Assembly: GCF_001583495.1 (NCBI RefSeq)
Contig: NZ_LQAQ01000112.1
Span: forward strand, 154,263-218,262
Direction of reading: 5' to 3'
Origin: Flammeovirga sp. SJP92
GTDB lineage: Bacteria; Bacteroidota; Bacteroidia; Cytophagales; Flammeovirgaceae
DNA length: 64,000 bases
Under the pieces are notes generated by a model. It was not told the DNA's origin and did not search any database. It saw only the letters and a program-made list of their open reading frames with translations. The position numbers were made by a program, and so were the translations under genes. Below are positions 27,093 to 35,585 of the stretch, piece by piece. Within the stretch, counting starts at the first letter, position 1; each line of letters opens with the position of its first letter.

Positions 27093-27665
27093 ATGACAGA
27101 ACTTGAACAATACATTAATTCCTATTTTGGGGTTGTCCAAAGAGAAGAGCTCCATCAAATCAGCTCACTTTTCAAATTAACTTTATTAAAAAAAGGTGAG
27201 TTTCTATTACAAACAGGAAAGAAAAGTGATCAATTATGTTTTGTGCAATCCGGCCTTCTAAGAATATTTGCTCAAACAGAAGATAAAGAAGTAACTCAAT
27301 GGATTTCTACTAAGGGACAATTTTCAATAGACTTATCGAGCTTTATTTTTGAGACTCCTTCACGTTGGAACATCCAAGCTTTAGTAGATACAGAGATCTA
27401 TGTATTGACAAAGGACGATTATAAAAAAATAGATGAAATAGCACCCAAGTGGAGTGAGCTTGAAAAGCTTTTTATTGTAAAGTGTTTTACGATGTTGGAA
27501 GATAGAGTTTTTAGTCATTTATCTATGTCAGCTGAAGAACGCTATCAAAGTTTTTTTGAGAATAATAAGGACCTCTTTAATCAGGTACCATTACAATACA
27601 TCGCCTCTATGCTAGGCATGTCTGCTGAAACATTTAGCAGAATACGAAAAAAGCGACTTTCCTGA
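27093..27665 (+). CDS. Crp/Fnr-family transcriptional regulator, second copy
   Basis: This 190-residue regulator has the cNMP-binding-like beta-roll (GEFLLQTGKKSDQLCFVQSG; EVTQWISTKGQFSIDLSSF) and a C-terminal helix-turn-helix (LQYIASMLGMSAETFSRIRK). It is similar in design to the one at 19751 but not closely related in sequence. It precedes a SRPBCC gene whose upstream region carries the ACCTTTGTAAGGT inverted repeat, so that site may be its operator. That link is inference. Confidence 0.93.
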   Translation: MTELEQYINSYFGVVQREELHQISSLFKLTLLKKGEFLLQTGKKSDQLCFVQSGLLRIFAQTEDKEVTQWISTKGQFSIDLSSFIFETPSRWNIQALVDTEIYVLTKDDYKKIDEIAPKWSELEKLFIVKCFTMLEDRVFSHLSMSAEERYQSFFENNKDLFNQVPLQYIASMLGMSAETFSRIRKKRLS

Positions 27666-27705
27666 ATTCTTGATATTTGTCAAGAGCAATACCATCCAAG
27701 TGTTA

Positions 27706-27721
27706 GACCTTTGTAAGGTAA
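27706..27721. promoter_or_regulatory. Candidate operator ACCTT-TGT-AAGGT, copy 2
   Basis: The same 16 bases as at 8465-8480 lie ~35 bp before the SRPBCC start. A wider inverted repeat GTTAGAC (27702-27708) / GTCTAAC (27739-27745) brackets it. The gene upstream codes for a Crp/Fnr protein. Confidence 0.45.
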
Positions 27722-27756
27722 ATAAACAGATAAAAAATGTCTAACCTTAAAATATT

Positions 27757-28182
27757 ATGGTAATGGAAATTAAAACGAAAATTCTAATCAATGCAACTTC
27801 TGAAAAAGTATGGACTATACTAACCGATTTTAAAAATTATCCTCAATGGAACCCTTTTATTAAATCGCTGACTGGTGATGTAAAGATAGGGAATACAATA
27901 AAAGTGGAAATCACTCCACCAAAAGGCAAGGGAATGACCTTCAAACCTAAAGTAGTCCGCTATAAAATGAATAAGGAATTAACGTGGGTAGGTCATCTAT
28001 TTTTTAAAGGTATTTTTGATGGAGAACATCGTTTTGAATTGATTGATCATGGCAACGGAACTACGACATTCATACAAAATGAGAGGTTTAGTGGCCTTTT
28101 GACCGGCCTTCTAAATGTAGCAAATACACAAAAAGGTTTTGAGTTGATGAATGAAAAATTGAAAATAATGGCTGAAAAGTAA
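27757..28182 (+). CDS. SRPBCC (START-like) domain protein
   Basis: This 141-residue single-domain protein fits the Bet v1/START-like fold of the polyketide cyclase/SRPBCC type: the opening strand and helix IKTKILINATSEKVWTILTD with FKNYPQWNPFI, the middle strand TWVGHLFFKGIFDGEHRFEL, and the long C-terminal helix. Members bind hydrophobic ligands in a cavity; the ligand is unknown. ATG 27757 and ATG 27763 are both possible starts. It follows the Crp/Fnr gene and a candidate operator. Confidence 0.9.
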   Translation: MVMEIKTKILINATSEKVWTILTDFKNYPQWNPFIKSLTGDVKIGNTIKVEITPPKGKGMTFKPKVVRYKMNKELTWVGHLFFKGIFDGEHRFELIDHGNGTTTFIQNERFSGLLTGLLNVANTQKGFELMNEKLKIMAEK

Positions 28183-28252
28183 ATACTTTTTTCGAACTTT
28201 GCAGAAGCAAACTTAATAATTAAGGGTATCATTACATCTGCCAAACTTAAGA

Positions 28253-28861
28253 ATGAGCAAATCAAAAATATTTAAATTGGGATGTCTTTTTAGTGTTGCT
28301 TCTCTATTCATTGCAATCATAGTATTCATCTACTTTTCAACCAGACCTAATCATATTCATTTTCAAGGTCAACCTTTCAGCGATGCTTTAATTGCTGAAA
28401 ATACTGATTTCTTAGAACACAGTATTCCGTCTTATCTGAAAACCTCTGCAAATCATGATGTTATTTATCAAGCAATGATCATTGAAGAAGCTTTGGATAG
28501 GGAAGTAATTTTTAGAACTTTAATACGACTCGATTCTACTTTCAAGTTCGAACACCAATTTCCATTGAACACCTCTGAAATAATTGAGCTGAGCAATTCA
28601 ATCAGTTTTGCAGAGTTTTACAACCAAACGTTTAGTGCCAGGCTGAGGCTTTTACGTGGTGATGAAATTTCTGATGGAATTTCCATTTTTATCTATGCAA
28701 AACCACCTGACCATGATACCATTATTACGCTTCAAAATGGATCTTATGAGTTGCGGTCAATGGAAGAAGATAAAATTGGTTTTTATAAAGACCTGATCGT
28801 TTATGACGAAAATAAACACTATTTGTTCTTTGAAAGACATCGATATTTTGCTTTTCAGTAA
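28253..28861 (+). CDS. Membrane-anchored hypothetical protein
   Basis: This 202-residue protein has one N-terminal membrane helix (~8-28, LGCLFSVASLFIAIIVFIYF) and a soluble ~170-residue domain outside. I recognise no family motif. The domain is rich in acidic residues and short hydrophobic stretches (IYQAMIIEEALDREVIFRTL). It lies 70 bp after the SRPBCC gene on the same strand, so a shared transcript is possible. Confidence 0.7.
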   Translation: MSKSKIFKLGCLFSVASLFIAIIVFIYFSTRPNHIHFQGQPFSDALIAENTDFLEHSIPSYLKTSANHDVIYQAMIIEEALDREVIFRTLIRLDSTFKFEHQFPLNTSEIIELSNSISFAEFYNQTFSARLRLLRGDEISDGISIFIYAKPPDHDTIITLQNGSYELRSMEEDKIGFYKDLIVYDENKHYLFFERHRYFAFQ

Positions 28862-28957
28862 TAGGTAAAAGGCCATACATATAATTTGATTTTGACCTGA
28901 GGCAGTACTTTGACACTGGTTTTATCTATTTATAGACTAACAAAAAAACACATAATT

Positions 28958-29611
28958 ATGATGAACATTAATCACGAAAAATATACAATACAAGAAAACA
29001 AACTACCTTCAACAGGTAAACACATTATAGGGCAATACGATGATGAATCAATCATTGTTTATCAAGCATATAATTCTAAAATAGCCAATTATGCTGTCGC
29101 TCATCAAACTTTTGGAGGCTCTTTCAGCTTTAACCGTATGACTTGGATCAAACCCAATTTCTTATGGATGATGTACCGTGCGGGATGGGCCAGCAAGGAA
29201 AATCAGGAAAGGATTTTGGCCATTCGCATCAAAAAAGAAGGCTTTATTGAAATTTTAGAAGAAGCCGTTCATTCGACTTTCAAACCCAATATTTATTCTA
29301 CGCATGAAGCATGGAAAGAAGCTATGAATCATTCTAATGTGAGATTACAATGGGACCCTGCTCATGACCCTTACGGTGAAAAGAAAGATCGGAAAGCCAT
29401 TCAATTAGGATTAAAAGGAAGCACATTAGAAAAATTTTGCCAAGAATGGATATTAGAAATTAGTGATATTACGGACTTTGTTAAAGCGGAAAAATTGAAG
29501 CTTGATACAAATGGTATTGAAGAACTGACTGTTCCTGTGGAAAGGACTTTTGAAGTTCAAAGTTTACCATTAAATAAAAAGCTTGAAATGAGTGGATTGG
29601 AAACAGAGTAA
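28958..29611 (+). CDS. DUF4291-family protein
   Basis: The product of 217 residues matches DUF4291: an N-terminal IIGQYDDESIIVYQAYN, the conserved FSFNRMTWIKPNFLWMMYRA with GWASKENQERILAI, and the closing block QWDPAHDPYG. The activity of this family is not known to me. I start at ATG 28958 (or 28961); a longer frame from a TTG at 28910 adds 16 unconserved residues. TACTTTG at 28906-28912 may belong to its promoter. Confidence 0.88.
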   Translation: MMNINHEKYTIQENKLPSTGKHIIGQYDDESIIVYQAYNSKIANYAVAHQTFGGSFSFNRMTWIKPNFLWMMYRAGWASKENQERILAIRIKKEGFIEILEEAVHSTFKPNIYSTHEAWKEAMNHSNVRLQWDPAHDPYGEKKDRKAIQLGLKGSTLEKFCQEWILEISDITDFVKAEKLKLDTNGIEELTVPVERTFEVQSLPLNKKLEMSGLETE

Positions 29612-29615
29612 CCAT

Positions 29616-29636
29616 TAAGAGCATGTTTGAAACATC
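29616..29636 (+). repeat. 21-bp dispersed motif, copy 2
   Basis: This copy contains AGAGCATGTTTGAAACATC just after the DUF4291 stop. It differs from copy 1 at four positions and lies in plus orientation. Confidence 0.5.
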
Positions 29637-29646
29637 GCTAAGTTGT

Positions 29647-29709
29647 TGTTAACGTCCAGTCGATCTTACTACAAGCTTTTATAGATTCCACTTTCAAAGG
29701 ACGTTAACA
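29647..29709. promoter_or_regulatory. 11-bp inverted repeat before the phytanoyl-dioxygenase gene
   Basis: TGTTAACGTCC at 29647-29657 and its exact complement GGACGTTAACA at 29699-29709 bracket 41 bases, ending 21 bp before the PhyH start. Each arm contains the GTTAAC palindrome. It may be a two-site operator or a small hairpin element. Confidence 0.45.
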
Positions 29710-29730
29710 TTGATAATCAGACTACTAATT

Positions 29731-30450
29731 ATGAACTTCACAAAAAATAAAGATGAGCTAGAAAAACAAGGGTATTCACTTGTGAATGGGCTCTATACAG
29801 AACAAGAAATAAAGGATATCGTAAATTGTTTGGAGGCTTCTGACGCTTCAGGAAGTGTCAGAACAAAAGATGTATTTGCAATCAGGCAGTTGATCAATCA
29901 TATTCCAGAATTGAAAGGCTTATTATTGAATAAAAACCTTTTAAAACTAATTGGTACATTTTCAAATACAAACTATTTCCTTTCTAAGGCCATTTACTTT
30001 GATAAACCAAGCGATTCTAATTGGTTTGTGGCTTATCATCAGGATTTAAGTATCACTGTTGATCAAAAATTGGAACTGAATGGCTATAGCAATTGGACCT
30101 ATAAAAAAGGGCAATATGGTGTACAACCTCCTCTTCATGTTTTGGAAGATACAATCACTGTACGTATTCATCTAGATGACACAAACGAAGGAAACGGTGC
30201 GTTAAAAGTTATTCCTGAATCTCATCTAAAAGGTGTCATTCAAATTGATCAGAAAGAATGGAATATGGAGGATGAATACATCTGTGCCATCAATAAAGGT
30301 GGAGCAATGCTAATGAAACCATTGACATTACATGCCTCTAACAGAACTGTAAACGGCAAAAGAAGAAGGGTGATTCATCTAGAATTTAATCAACATCAAT
30401 TGGCAAGCCCTTTGCAATGGGTGGAGTTCAATACACTCAATAAAGCATAA
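29731..30450 (+). CDS. Phytanoyl-CoA dioxygenase-like Fe(II)/2-oxoglutarate enzyme
   Basis: This 239-residue enzyme has the iron-binding HxD...H set: H103 and D105 (YHQDLSIT) and H201 (LHASNRT), with arginines at 211-213 suited to bind 2-oxoglutarate. IRVHLDDTNEGNGALKVIPESH-type sequence between them is the usual core of PhyH enzymes. It hydroxylates a small molecule I cannot name. I start at ATG 29731; a TTG seven codons upstream is unlikely. A RidA-like gene follows 19 bp later, so the two are co-transcribed. Confidence 0.92.
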   Translation: MNFTKNKDELEKQGYSLVNGLYTEQEIKDIVNCLEASDASGSVRTKDVFAIRQLINHIPELKGLLLNKNLLKLIGTFSNTNYFLSKAIYFDKPSDSNWFVAYHQDLSITVDQKLELNGYSNWTYKKGQYGVQPPLHVLEDTITVRIHLDDTNEGNGALKVIPESHLKGVIQIDQKEWNMEDEYICAINKGGAMLMKPLTLHASNRTVNGKRRRVIHLEFNQHQLASPLQWVEFNTLNKA

Positions 30451-30469
30451 ACAAACTTAACACTTAAAA

Positions 30470-30823
30470 ATGATTACAAGAAAAAGAGGTGCCTATACAG
30501 GACGAAATAAATCATCGGCTTATAAAGACCTTGTATGGACCGTGGCTACTACAAAAGACACCACTCTTCCATTGGAAACACAGATACAGGAAACACTTCA
30601 GATCATCGATGATAATTTAAAAGAACTTCATTCAAACAAACATCAAATTGTCTCTGCACAAGTCTATCTTGCTAATATCAAAGATAAACCTGTAATGGAT
30701 GAAATATGGAAAAAATGGATTGGGGACAACCCAGATCACTGGCCCCAAAGAGCCTGTTTGGGTGTTGACCTAGAGGGCGATGTTCTGATTGAAATATCTG
30801 TCACAGCAGTTGCAGATCTGTAA
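30470..30823 (+). CDS. RidA/YjgF-like protein
   Basis: This 117-residue protein resembles the RidA (enamine/imine deaminase) superfamily, with QIQETLQIIDDNLKEL, then IVSAQVYLANIKDKPVMDEI, and the closing QRACLGVDLEGDVLIEI. The arginine R103 of canonical RidA would fall near WPQRACLGV. It is probably an imine deaminase or a binding relative, co-transcribed with the PhyH-like oxygenase, so it could remove a reactive product of that enzyme. That coupling is inference. Confidence 0.88.
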   Translation: MITRKRGAYTGRNKSSAYKDLVWTVATTKDTTLPLETQIQETLQIIDDNLKELHSNKHQIVSAQVYLANIKDKPVMDEIWKKWIGDNPDHWPQRACLGVDLEGDVLIEISVTAVADL

Positions 30824-30983
30824 TTGACCTATTCTTTTCTATCTATATTAAGTAGTAAATCTCCAATTTTTTAAGATCTTTGAAGCGGTTAACTATTGTT
30901 GAATAATAGAAAGCATCATTTATATTGAAGTCAATAAGATGTTGTTACTGTGTATTGATGGAAACATTCAAATTTTTTAAAAG

Positions 30984-31793
30984 ATGAACGAAATTGAAAA
31001 GCCTATTAAAAGGGGCCTTTTAAGACAAAAGCTGGGGAAAGAATATTACATATTAAAACGAAAAATGGATTGGCTTTTTGGTGATAAAAAATGGGCCACT
31101 ACAAGACAAACAGAACTATTTGATAATAATGTCTTTCAGCATAAATCAATGATCTTAAGACCACTTAAGGATGTTGATATGTATTTGCAAGAAAACAAAA
31201 GGACGAATCTTAAAATTGCCGTTTCGCATCTTGATAAAATCATAATCCAACCAGGTGAGACCTTCTCTATTTGGAAACTTGTGGGAAGACCTACAAAGCA
31301 AAAAGGATATTTAGAAGGATTGATATTGAATCAGGGAAAAATCGGTAAAGATATTGGAGGAGGCCTTTGTCAATTGGGAAATCTGCTCTTTTGGATTTTT
31401 GCTCATTCTCCATTAAGCATCACGGAGAGGTATAGACACGGCTTTGATGTGTTTCCTGACATTAACCGAAAAGTACCATTTGGTGCGGGAGCAACACTCT
31501 CTTACAATCATATTGATTTACAAATCAAAAACGAGACAGAGAACACTTTCCAGCTCAATTTATGGCTGGATCAAACGTACCTTAACGGATCGTTATGGAG
31601 TAAAGACAAGGTACACCAGGAGTATGAAGTAGTTGAACGAAATCATCAGATGAAACAGCAAATGTGGGGCGGTTATTCTAGACATAATCAGATTTTTCAA
31701 ATTGAAAAAGAGGGAGCATTTAAGAAGGAAAAATTACTGGTAGAAAACCATGCAGTGATGATGTATAATCCCTTCCTTGATAATAAAAAATAA
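30984..31793 (+). CDS. VanW-family protein
   Basis: This 269-residue protein carries the VanW domain: KIAVSHLDKIIIQPGETFSIWK, then GLILNQGKIGKDIGGGLCQLGN, and RYRHGFDVFPD. Stand-alone VanW proteins have no assigned activity; the name comes from vancomycin-resistance clusters but resistance is not implied. No signal peptide is seen. It is monocistronic with its own terminator. Confidence 0.92.
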   Translation: MNEIEKPIKRGLLRQKLGKEYYILKRKMDWLFGDKKWATTRQTELFDNNVFQHKSMILRPLKDVDMYLQENKRTNLKIAVSHLDKIIIQPGETFSIWKLVGRPTKQKGYLEGLILNQGKIGKDIGGGLCQLGNLLFWIFAHSPLSITERYRHGFDVFPDINRKVPFGAGATLSYNHIDLQIKNETENTFQLNLWLDQTYLNGSLWSKDKVHQEYEVVERNHQMKQQMWGGYSRHNQIFQIEKEGAFKKEKLLVENHAVMMYNPFLDNKK

Positions 31794-31809
31794 TTGATAT
31801 TAAAATGAT

Positions 31810-31836
31810 TGGACACTCTTTTATAGGTGTCCTTTT
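31810..31836 (+). terminator. Terminator after the VanW gene
   Basis: GGACAC pairs with GTGTCC across a 10-base loop, followed by TTTTT. The remaining ~270 bp up to 32106 are AT-rich and hold no gene; they carry the next gene's promoter. Confidence 0.8.
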
Positions 31837-32106
31837 TAATGATTATGATGTTGATTCTAGGAAACATTTTAATGCTTTTCTTAAGTTTTAGAATAAAGTT
31901 TCTCATTTGTAAAATTAGACTAACCTTTTGAATTTGAATACTTAACAAAATCAATATCAAAATACTTTATAAAAGTTGAACATTTGTGAATGAAAGTTCA
32001 TCTACTTTATTTGGTTATGTTATGAAATAAATGTAAAATTGCGGCCTAAAATCATTTCAAGATTGTATATCACAAACAAACTACTAAATACTAATTACTT
32101 TTTAAG

Positions 32107-33978
32107 ATGTTTATTAAAAATTTATTTGTACTACTATTAATACTGTCACTTACTGCCCCTCTTACTTCTGCACAAGTTGCCGACTCGTCACCGCCTTTTT
32201 TAAAGAAAAAAAGAGTAATGGCTACCTACAACCTGAATAATATTTTGGGTGATGAATCTTCTAACCTTCAAGCCTATAAGTATGATTATACTTTGGGAAT
32301 GGATCAGAGTATGATCAAAAACAAATACAAAACTGCAGTGTCTGAAACTTCATTGCAGGTGAACTTATTGGAGGTGAAAGATGCCATTGAAGTGGAGCTG
32401 AGAACTGCAAAAATGTATGGTATTGACGTTTTTAAGATCAAATACAATGTTTTCGGCAGTGAGCAATACAAGACCAACTTTAAACAACTTCTAGCGCTCA
32501 CTGTAAAAGTGGCGGAAGATAAGAACATTGATTTCAATTTCTGTTTAGATGTCTTTTTTCCAAAGAATAAGGGCACTAGATATACGAGAGATGAACTCTT
32601 TGCTAGGGTATCCAATGATTTGGGAGAAATTTATGGTAGTACTCGTATGTCAAAAAAATGGCTTCGAAACACCAAAGATGAAATCGTTTTATTTACCGGA
32701 AATACGAAAAACATTATTTCCTATGTCAAATTAAAAGGACCTAAAAAGTTTGTCAAAGATGATATTAGAATCATCAGAACTTTCTTTGACGACCTTATTG
32801 AAAAAAGTAAACTCAACATCGTCCCTGTCTATCATGTACAAACGTATTTATCAGATGTACAAGATGAAATCATAAAGCAGTTTGATGCTGTAACTCATTC
32901 TTTTATTTATCTGAAAAGTTTTGAGGACTATCAAAAACTGATTGATAAATTTTCTAATAGTAATGTCAAATTCTTCCCTCATCTCTATTTGAATTATATG
33001 CCTAATTCATTTATCAGTAAGAAGAATGGTAAAAGAGTTTATGTTACTAAAAACCGTCCTATTGATGAGACTTATTTAATGGCTAATACCCCTGCTGGAA
33101 CAAAGAAGTTTAGAGCGCTATTGGAAATGTCACTGAGTGCTGATGTTGAATTGTTAAGTCTCTCTTCATGGAACTTATACAACTTATCCAATAACCTGAA
33201 CCCTGAGATCCATAATGGCTATGCCTTATCATCACTTTTGAGTTATTATATCAATCAGTGGAATGAAAAAGAAAATAAAGTAGAAGAGGAAATGACTTAT
33301 GTGGCCTTCAGAAACCTTTATCCTGATGAAATAGGTGAAAGAGATAAGTTTACCATTAAAACTAAGAAGGATAACTATAAAGGAGAAGCAATGATTGAAG
33401 TGGTGACATTGTTGAAATCACCCGCTGAAGTTTATGTAAATAACAAGCTGGTAGGATCTGCCAAAAAAGGCATCAGCGATTTCTACATCAAAAAAAACGG
33501 GGAAACTAAAATCAACGTCAGAATAAAAAGAGACGGTAAAAAAATCATTGACTTTACTTCTCCCAAAACCTTTACAGGACATAAATACAGATATGATCCA
33601 TTAATGTATATCACGTCTTCTATTGATCATAAAAAATCAATAGAGATGAGTGACATTGTCCTAAACTCTGAACTTTCGAGTATGGGTGTTCGCTTTCTGC
33701 TTTCAAATGAGACCAAAGCTTTATGGAAAATGGCCGCCCAAACCTATTTTATCGCCAACAGAAATGCTATTATACAGTATGGTGATAACCCTCCAGAATA
33801 CTTAAAAATTAGAGATAAGAATTACGAAAAATACAAACTGCAAATCAAAAAGATATTGAATGAGTTTGAATACAATATTTGGGTTGATCTTGAAAATGAT
33901 AGAATGAACGAAAAAGGTATTGAAGAAGATCTTATTGAGCCCAATAATGCCTTGAAAGGTTATAATATCCTTGAGTAA
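32107..33978 (+). CDS. Large secreted protein, possibly a GH71/GH99-like glycosidase
   Basis: This 623-residue protein has a signal peptide (cleavage near ~23, PLTSAQ). The N-terminal ~400 residues look like a TIM-barrel: a start strand KKRVMATYNLNN, a helix bearing EVELRTAKMYGIDVFKIKYN, NIDFNFCLDVFF, and NIVPVYHVQTYL. This order resembles glycoside hydrolase families 71/99 or related alpha-glucanases and mannanases, but I cannot place catalytic acids with confidence. The C-terminal ~200 residues include a small beta domain (AEVYVNNKLVGSAKKGISDF) and helices. No T9SS tail is present. The family call is tentative. Confidence 0.6.
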   Translation: MFIKNLFVLLLILSLTAPLTSAQVADSSPPFLKKKRVMATYNLNNILGDESSNLQAYKYDYTLGMDQSMIKNKYKTAVSETSLQVNLLEVKDAIEVELRTAKMYGIDVFKIKYNVFGSEQYKTNFKQLLALTVKVAEDKNIDFNFCLDVFFPKNKGTRYTRDELFARVSNDLGEIYGSTRMSKKWLRNTKDEIVLFTGNTKNIISYVKLKGPKKFVKDDIRIIRTFFDDLIEKSKLNIVPVYHVQTYLSDVQDEIIKQFDAVTHSFIYLKSFEDYQKLIDKFSNSNVKFFPHLYLNYMPNSFISKKNGKRVYVTKNRPIDETYLMANTPAGTKKFRALLEMSLSADVELLSLSSWNLYNLSNNLNPEIHNGYALSSLLSYYINQWNEKENKVEEEMTYVAFRNLYPDEIGERDKFTIKTKKDNYKGEAMIEVVTLLKSPAEVYVNNKLVGSAKKGISDFYIKKNGETKINVRIKRDGKKIIDFTSPKTFTGHKYRYDPLMYITSSIDHKKSIEMSDIVLNSELSSMGVRFLLSNETKALWKMAAQTYFIANRNAIIQYGDNPPEYLKIRDKNYEKYKLQIKKILNEFEYNIWVDLENDRMNEKGIEEDLIEPNNALKGYNILE

Positions 33979-34005
33979 TATCTTAGACTTTGAATAGAAA
34001 ATTAG

Positions 34006-34047
34006 ATGCAGTAGGAGCCATTTTGAATTGTTCCTACTGCATTTTTT
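34006..34047. terminator. Hairpin terminator between convergent genes
   Basis: TGCAGTAGGA pairs with TCCTACTGCA and is followed by TTTTTT. It lies between the large secreted protein gene and the VOC gene on the other strand. Confidence 0.9.
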
Positions 34048-34062
34048 AGGACTAAAGTGACC

Positions 34063-34512
34063 TTAATCTTCAGGTGTTGTATAAGTCACAATGTCAATTC
34101 CAATACCATTAGGATCAATAATAGCAAAATGACGATCACCCCACACTTCATCTCTAATCTCAATTTCTATGGCAGTTCCTTTTTCTTTTAATGCTTGATA
34201 TACTTTATCCACATCTTCAACTTCAATCGTAAGATAGACTCCTTTTCCATTAAAAGGAGGTTGGAAAATTGGTTTTTGACTCGGGTGTTTAGGCTTCAAA
34301 AAACTGGTTTCAGCGGTGTGGTCAGGCGTATGAAGCAGTAAGTAGAACTCATTTTCAAAACTGACTCCAAAACCCAAAACTTCTGTATAAAATTGTTTTG
34401 TTTCTTCGAGTTTTTCCGTGATTATTCCTGCATTTAGTTTCATTTTCTGCGTGGTCTGTGCATTTGATATTCCAAAACAGAATACAAACGCGATGAGTAA
34501 AAGTGTTTTCAT
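34063..34512 (-). CDS. Exported VOC (glyoxalase/bleomycin-resistance fold) protein
   Basis: I start at ATG 34512 because it gives a signal peptide (KTLLLIAFVFCFGISNAQ); a TTG start 19 codons earlier would overlap the preceding AraC stop and hide it. The 149-residue protein shows one VOC module: KLNAGIITEKLEETKQFYTE, then VEDVDKVYQALKEKG, and the closing FAIIDPNGIGIDIV. Metal ligands of a glyoxalase are not clear. It follows the AraC gene by 53 bp on the same strand and is probably its target. Confidence 0.9.
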   Translation of the reverse strand: MKTLLLIAFVFCFGISNAQTTQKMKLNAGIITEKLEETKQFYTEVLGFGVSFENEFYLLLHTPDHTAETSFLKPKHPSQKPIFQPPFNGKGVYLTIEVEDVDKVYQALKEKGTAIEIEIRDEVWGDRHFAIIDPNGIGIDIVTYTTPED

Positions 34513-34565
34513 ACTCACAAATTTAGATAGACCAAAAATCAGAATATTGTAAAAATCGGACAAGA

Positions 34566-35378
34566 TCAACGAAAAGCCTCAGAAGGGGTAACTCCATAAA
34601 AAGTTTTGAAACTCTTGATAAAATGTGCTTGATCAAAAAAGCCAACATCAAAGTAAAGCTTACTTTCTTTCAAACTATATTTTGTTGGGTTTGCATTTAA
34701 AATATACTGAAAGCGGACCACATTGCTAAATGATTTGGCTGTAGTACCAATATAAAAATTGAAGATTCTTTGAAGTTGTCTAGCACTTAAACCGGTCGTC
34801 AATTCTTTCTCAGTATCAAGATGTCCGTTCTTCTGAAAAATCAACTTTAAGGCATTAAAAAAACGATGATCGTATTGAATATCCTTCCGCTCTAAAAGTG
34901 CAATCAATTGATCATCCAGACTTTGAATTATAACCTCAAAAGTAGCAGCTACTTTAATAGTTGAACTGATCCAGTCAGAAACATCAGGCAATACATGTCT
35001 TAATTCCTCAGATTGATGACTCAATGTTTTGGCATTCACTTCAAACAAAAGAGGAAATGCAGAAGGCAAAAATCGAATACCTATATAATCAAATTCCTTT
35101 CCTATGGGGAATTCTGTAAATTTTCTACAAAAGCCCATCACAAAGTTTTCAACTGGATCCTTATGATTGAAAAATATATCTATACAACCATCAGACACCA
35201 CTCGGTAATTATAATCTTCTTTTAAAGGATTTGTTGTTTTCAATTGCCAAAAACAGTACACAAAATTTTCGATTGCTTTTGAAGGCTTCACCTCGATATA
35301 GACAATATTGCCATCATCAGCCTTTACCGCTGGCTGAATTGGTTTGTAATAATTTTTTATACTTTCAAACGCTTCCAT
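34566..35378 (-). CDS. AraC-family regulator with DUF6597-type sensor domain
   Basis: This 270-residue regulator has an N-terminal domain typical of DUF6597 (PSKAIENFVYCFWQLK; VVSDGCIDIFFN; YIGIRFLPSAFPLLF) and a C-terminal AraC domain (SARQLQRIFNFYIGTTAKSF; LYFDVGFFDQAHFIKSFKTF with YGVTPSEA). It leads the AraC-VOC operon. The small-molecule ligand is unknown. Confidence 0.92.
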   Translation of the reverse strand: MEAFESIKNYYKPIQPAVKADDGNIVYIEVKPSKAIENFVYCFWQLKTTNPLKEDYNYRVVSDGCIDIFFNHKDPVENFVMGFCRKFTEFPIGKEFDYIGIRFLPSAFPLLFEVNAKTLSHQSEELRHVLPDVSDWISSTIKVAATFEVIIQSLDDQLIALLERKDIQYDHRFFNALKLIFQKNGHLDTEKELTTGLSARQLQRIFNFYIGTTAKSFSNVVRFQYILNANPTKYSLKESKLYFDVGFFDQAHFIKSFKTFYGVTPSEAFR

Positions 35379-35469
35379 ATGACTGTTCTATCACTTTGTA
35401 TAATGTTATTATTCAGGAAAGATAAGTAAGATTCTCATTTTACAAAGACTTATTCATTTTTCAGATTAC

Positions 35470-35500
35470 TTGCCCCTGCTAGAAGATTAAATTATCTTTG
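35470..35500 (+). promoter_or_regulatory. Candidate Bacteroidota promoter of the FUSC-like gene
   Basis: TTG at 35470-35472 and TATCTTTG at 35493-35500 (matching TAnnTTTG) are 20 bp apart, which fits the -33/-7 spacing of Bacteroidota. The gene starts ~85 bp downstream. Confidence 0.55.
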
Positions 35501-35585
35501 TGCAAAAGAAAGTGTGCCTTTTTGAAGTAAAAACTACAAACCATACAACTCCTCCTCTTTCAAAAGGAATAGAGTTCAATAACTT

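Noticed and set aside
34513..34569. Upstream TTG start for the VOC protein
   Set aside because: It would overlap the AraC stop and bury the signal peptide that begins at ATG 34512.
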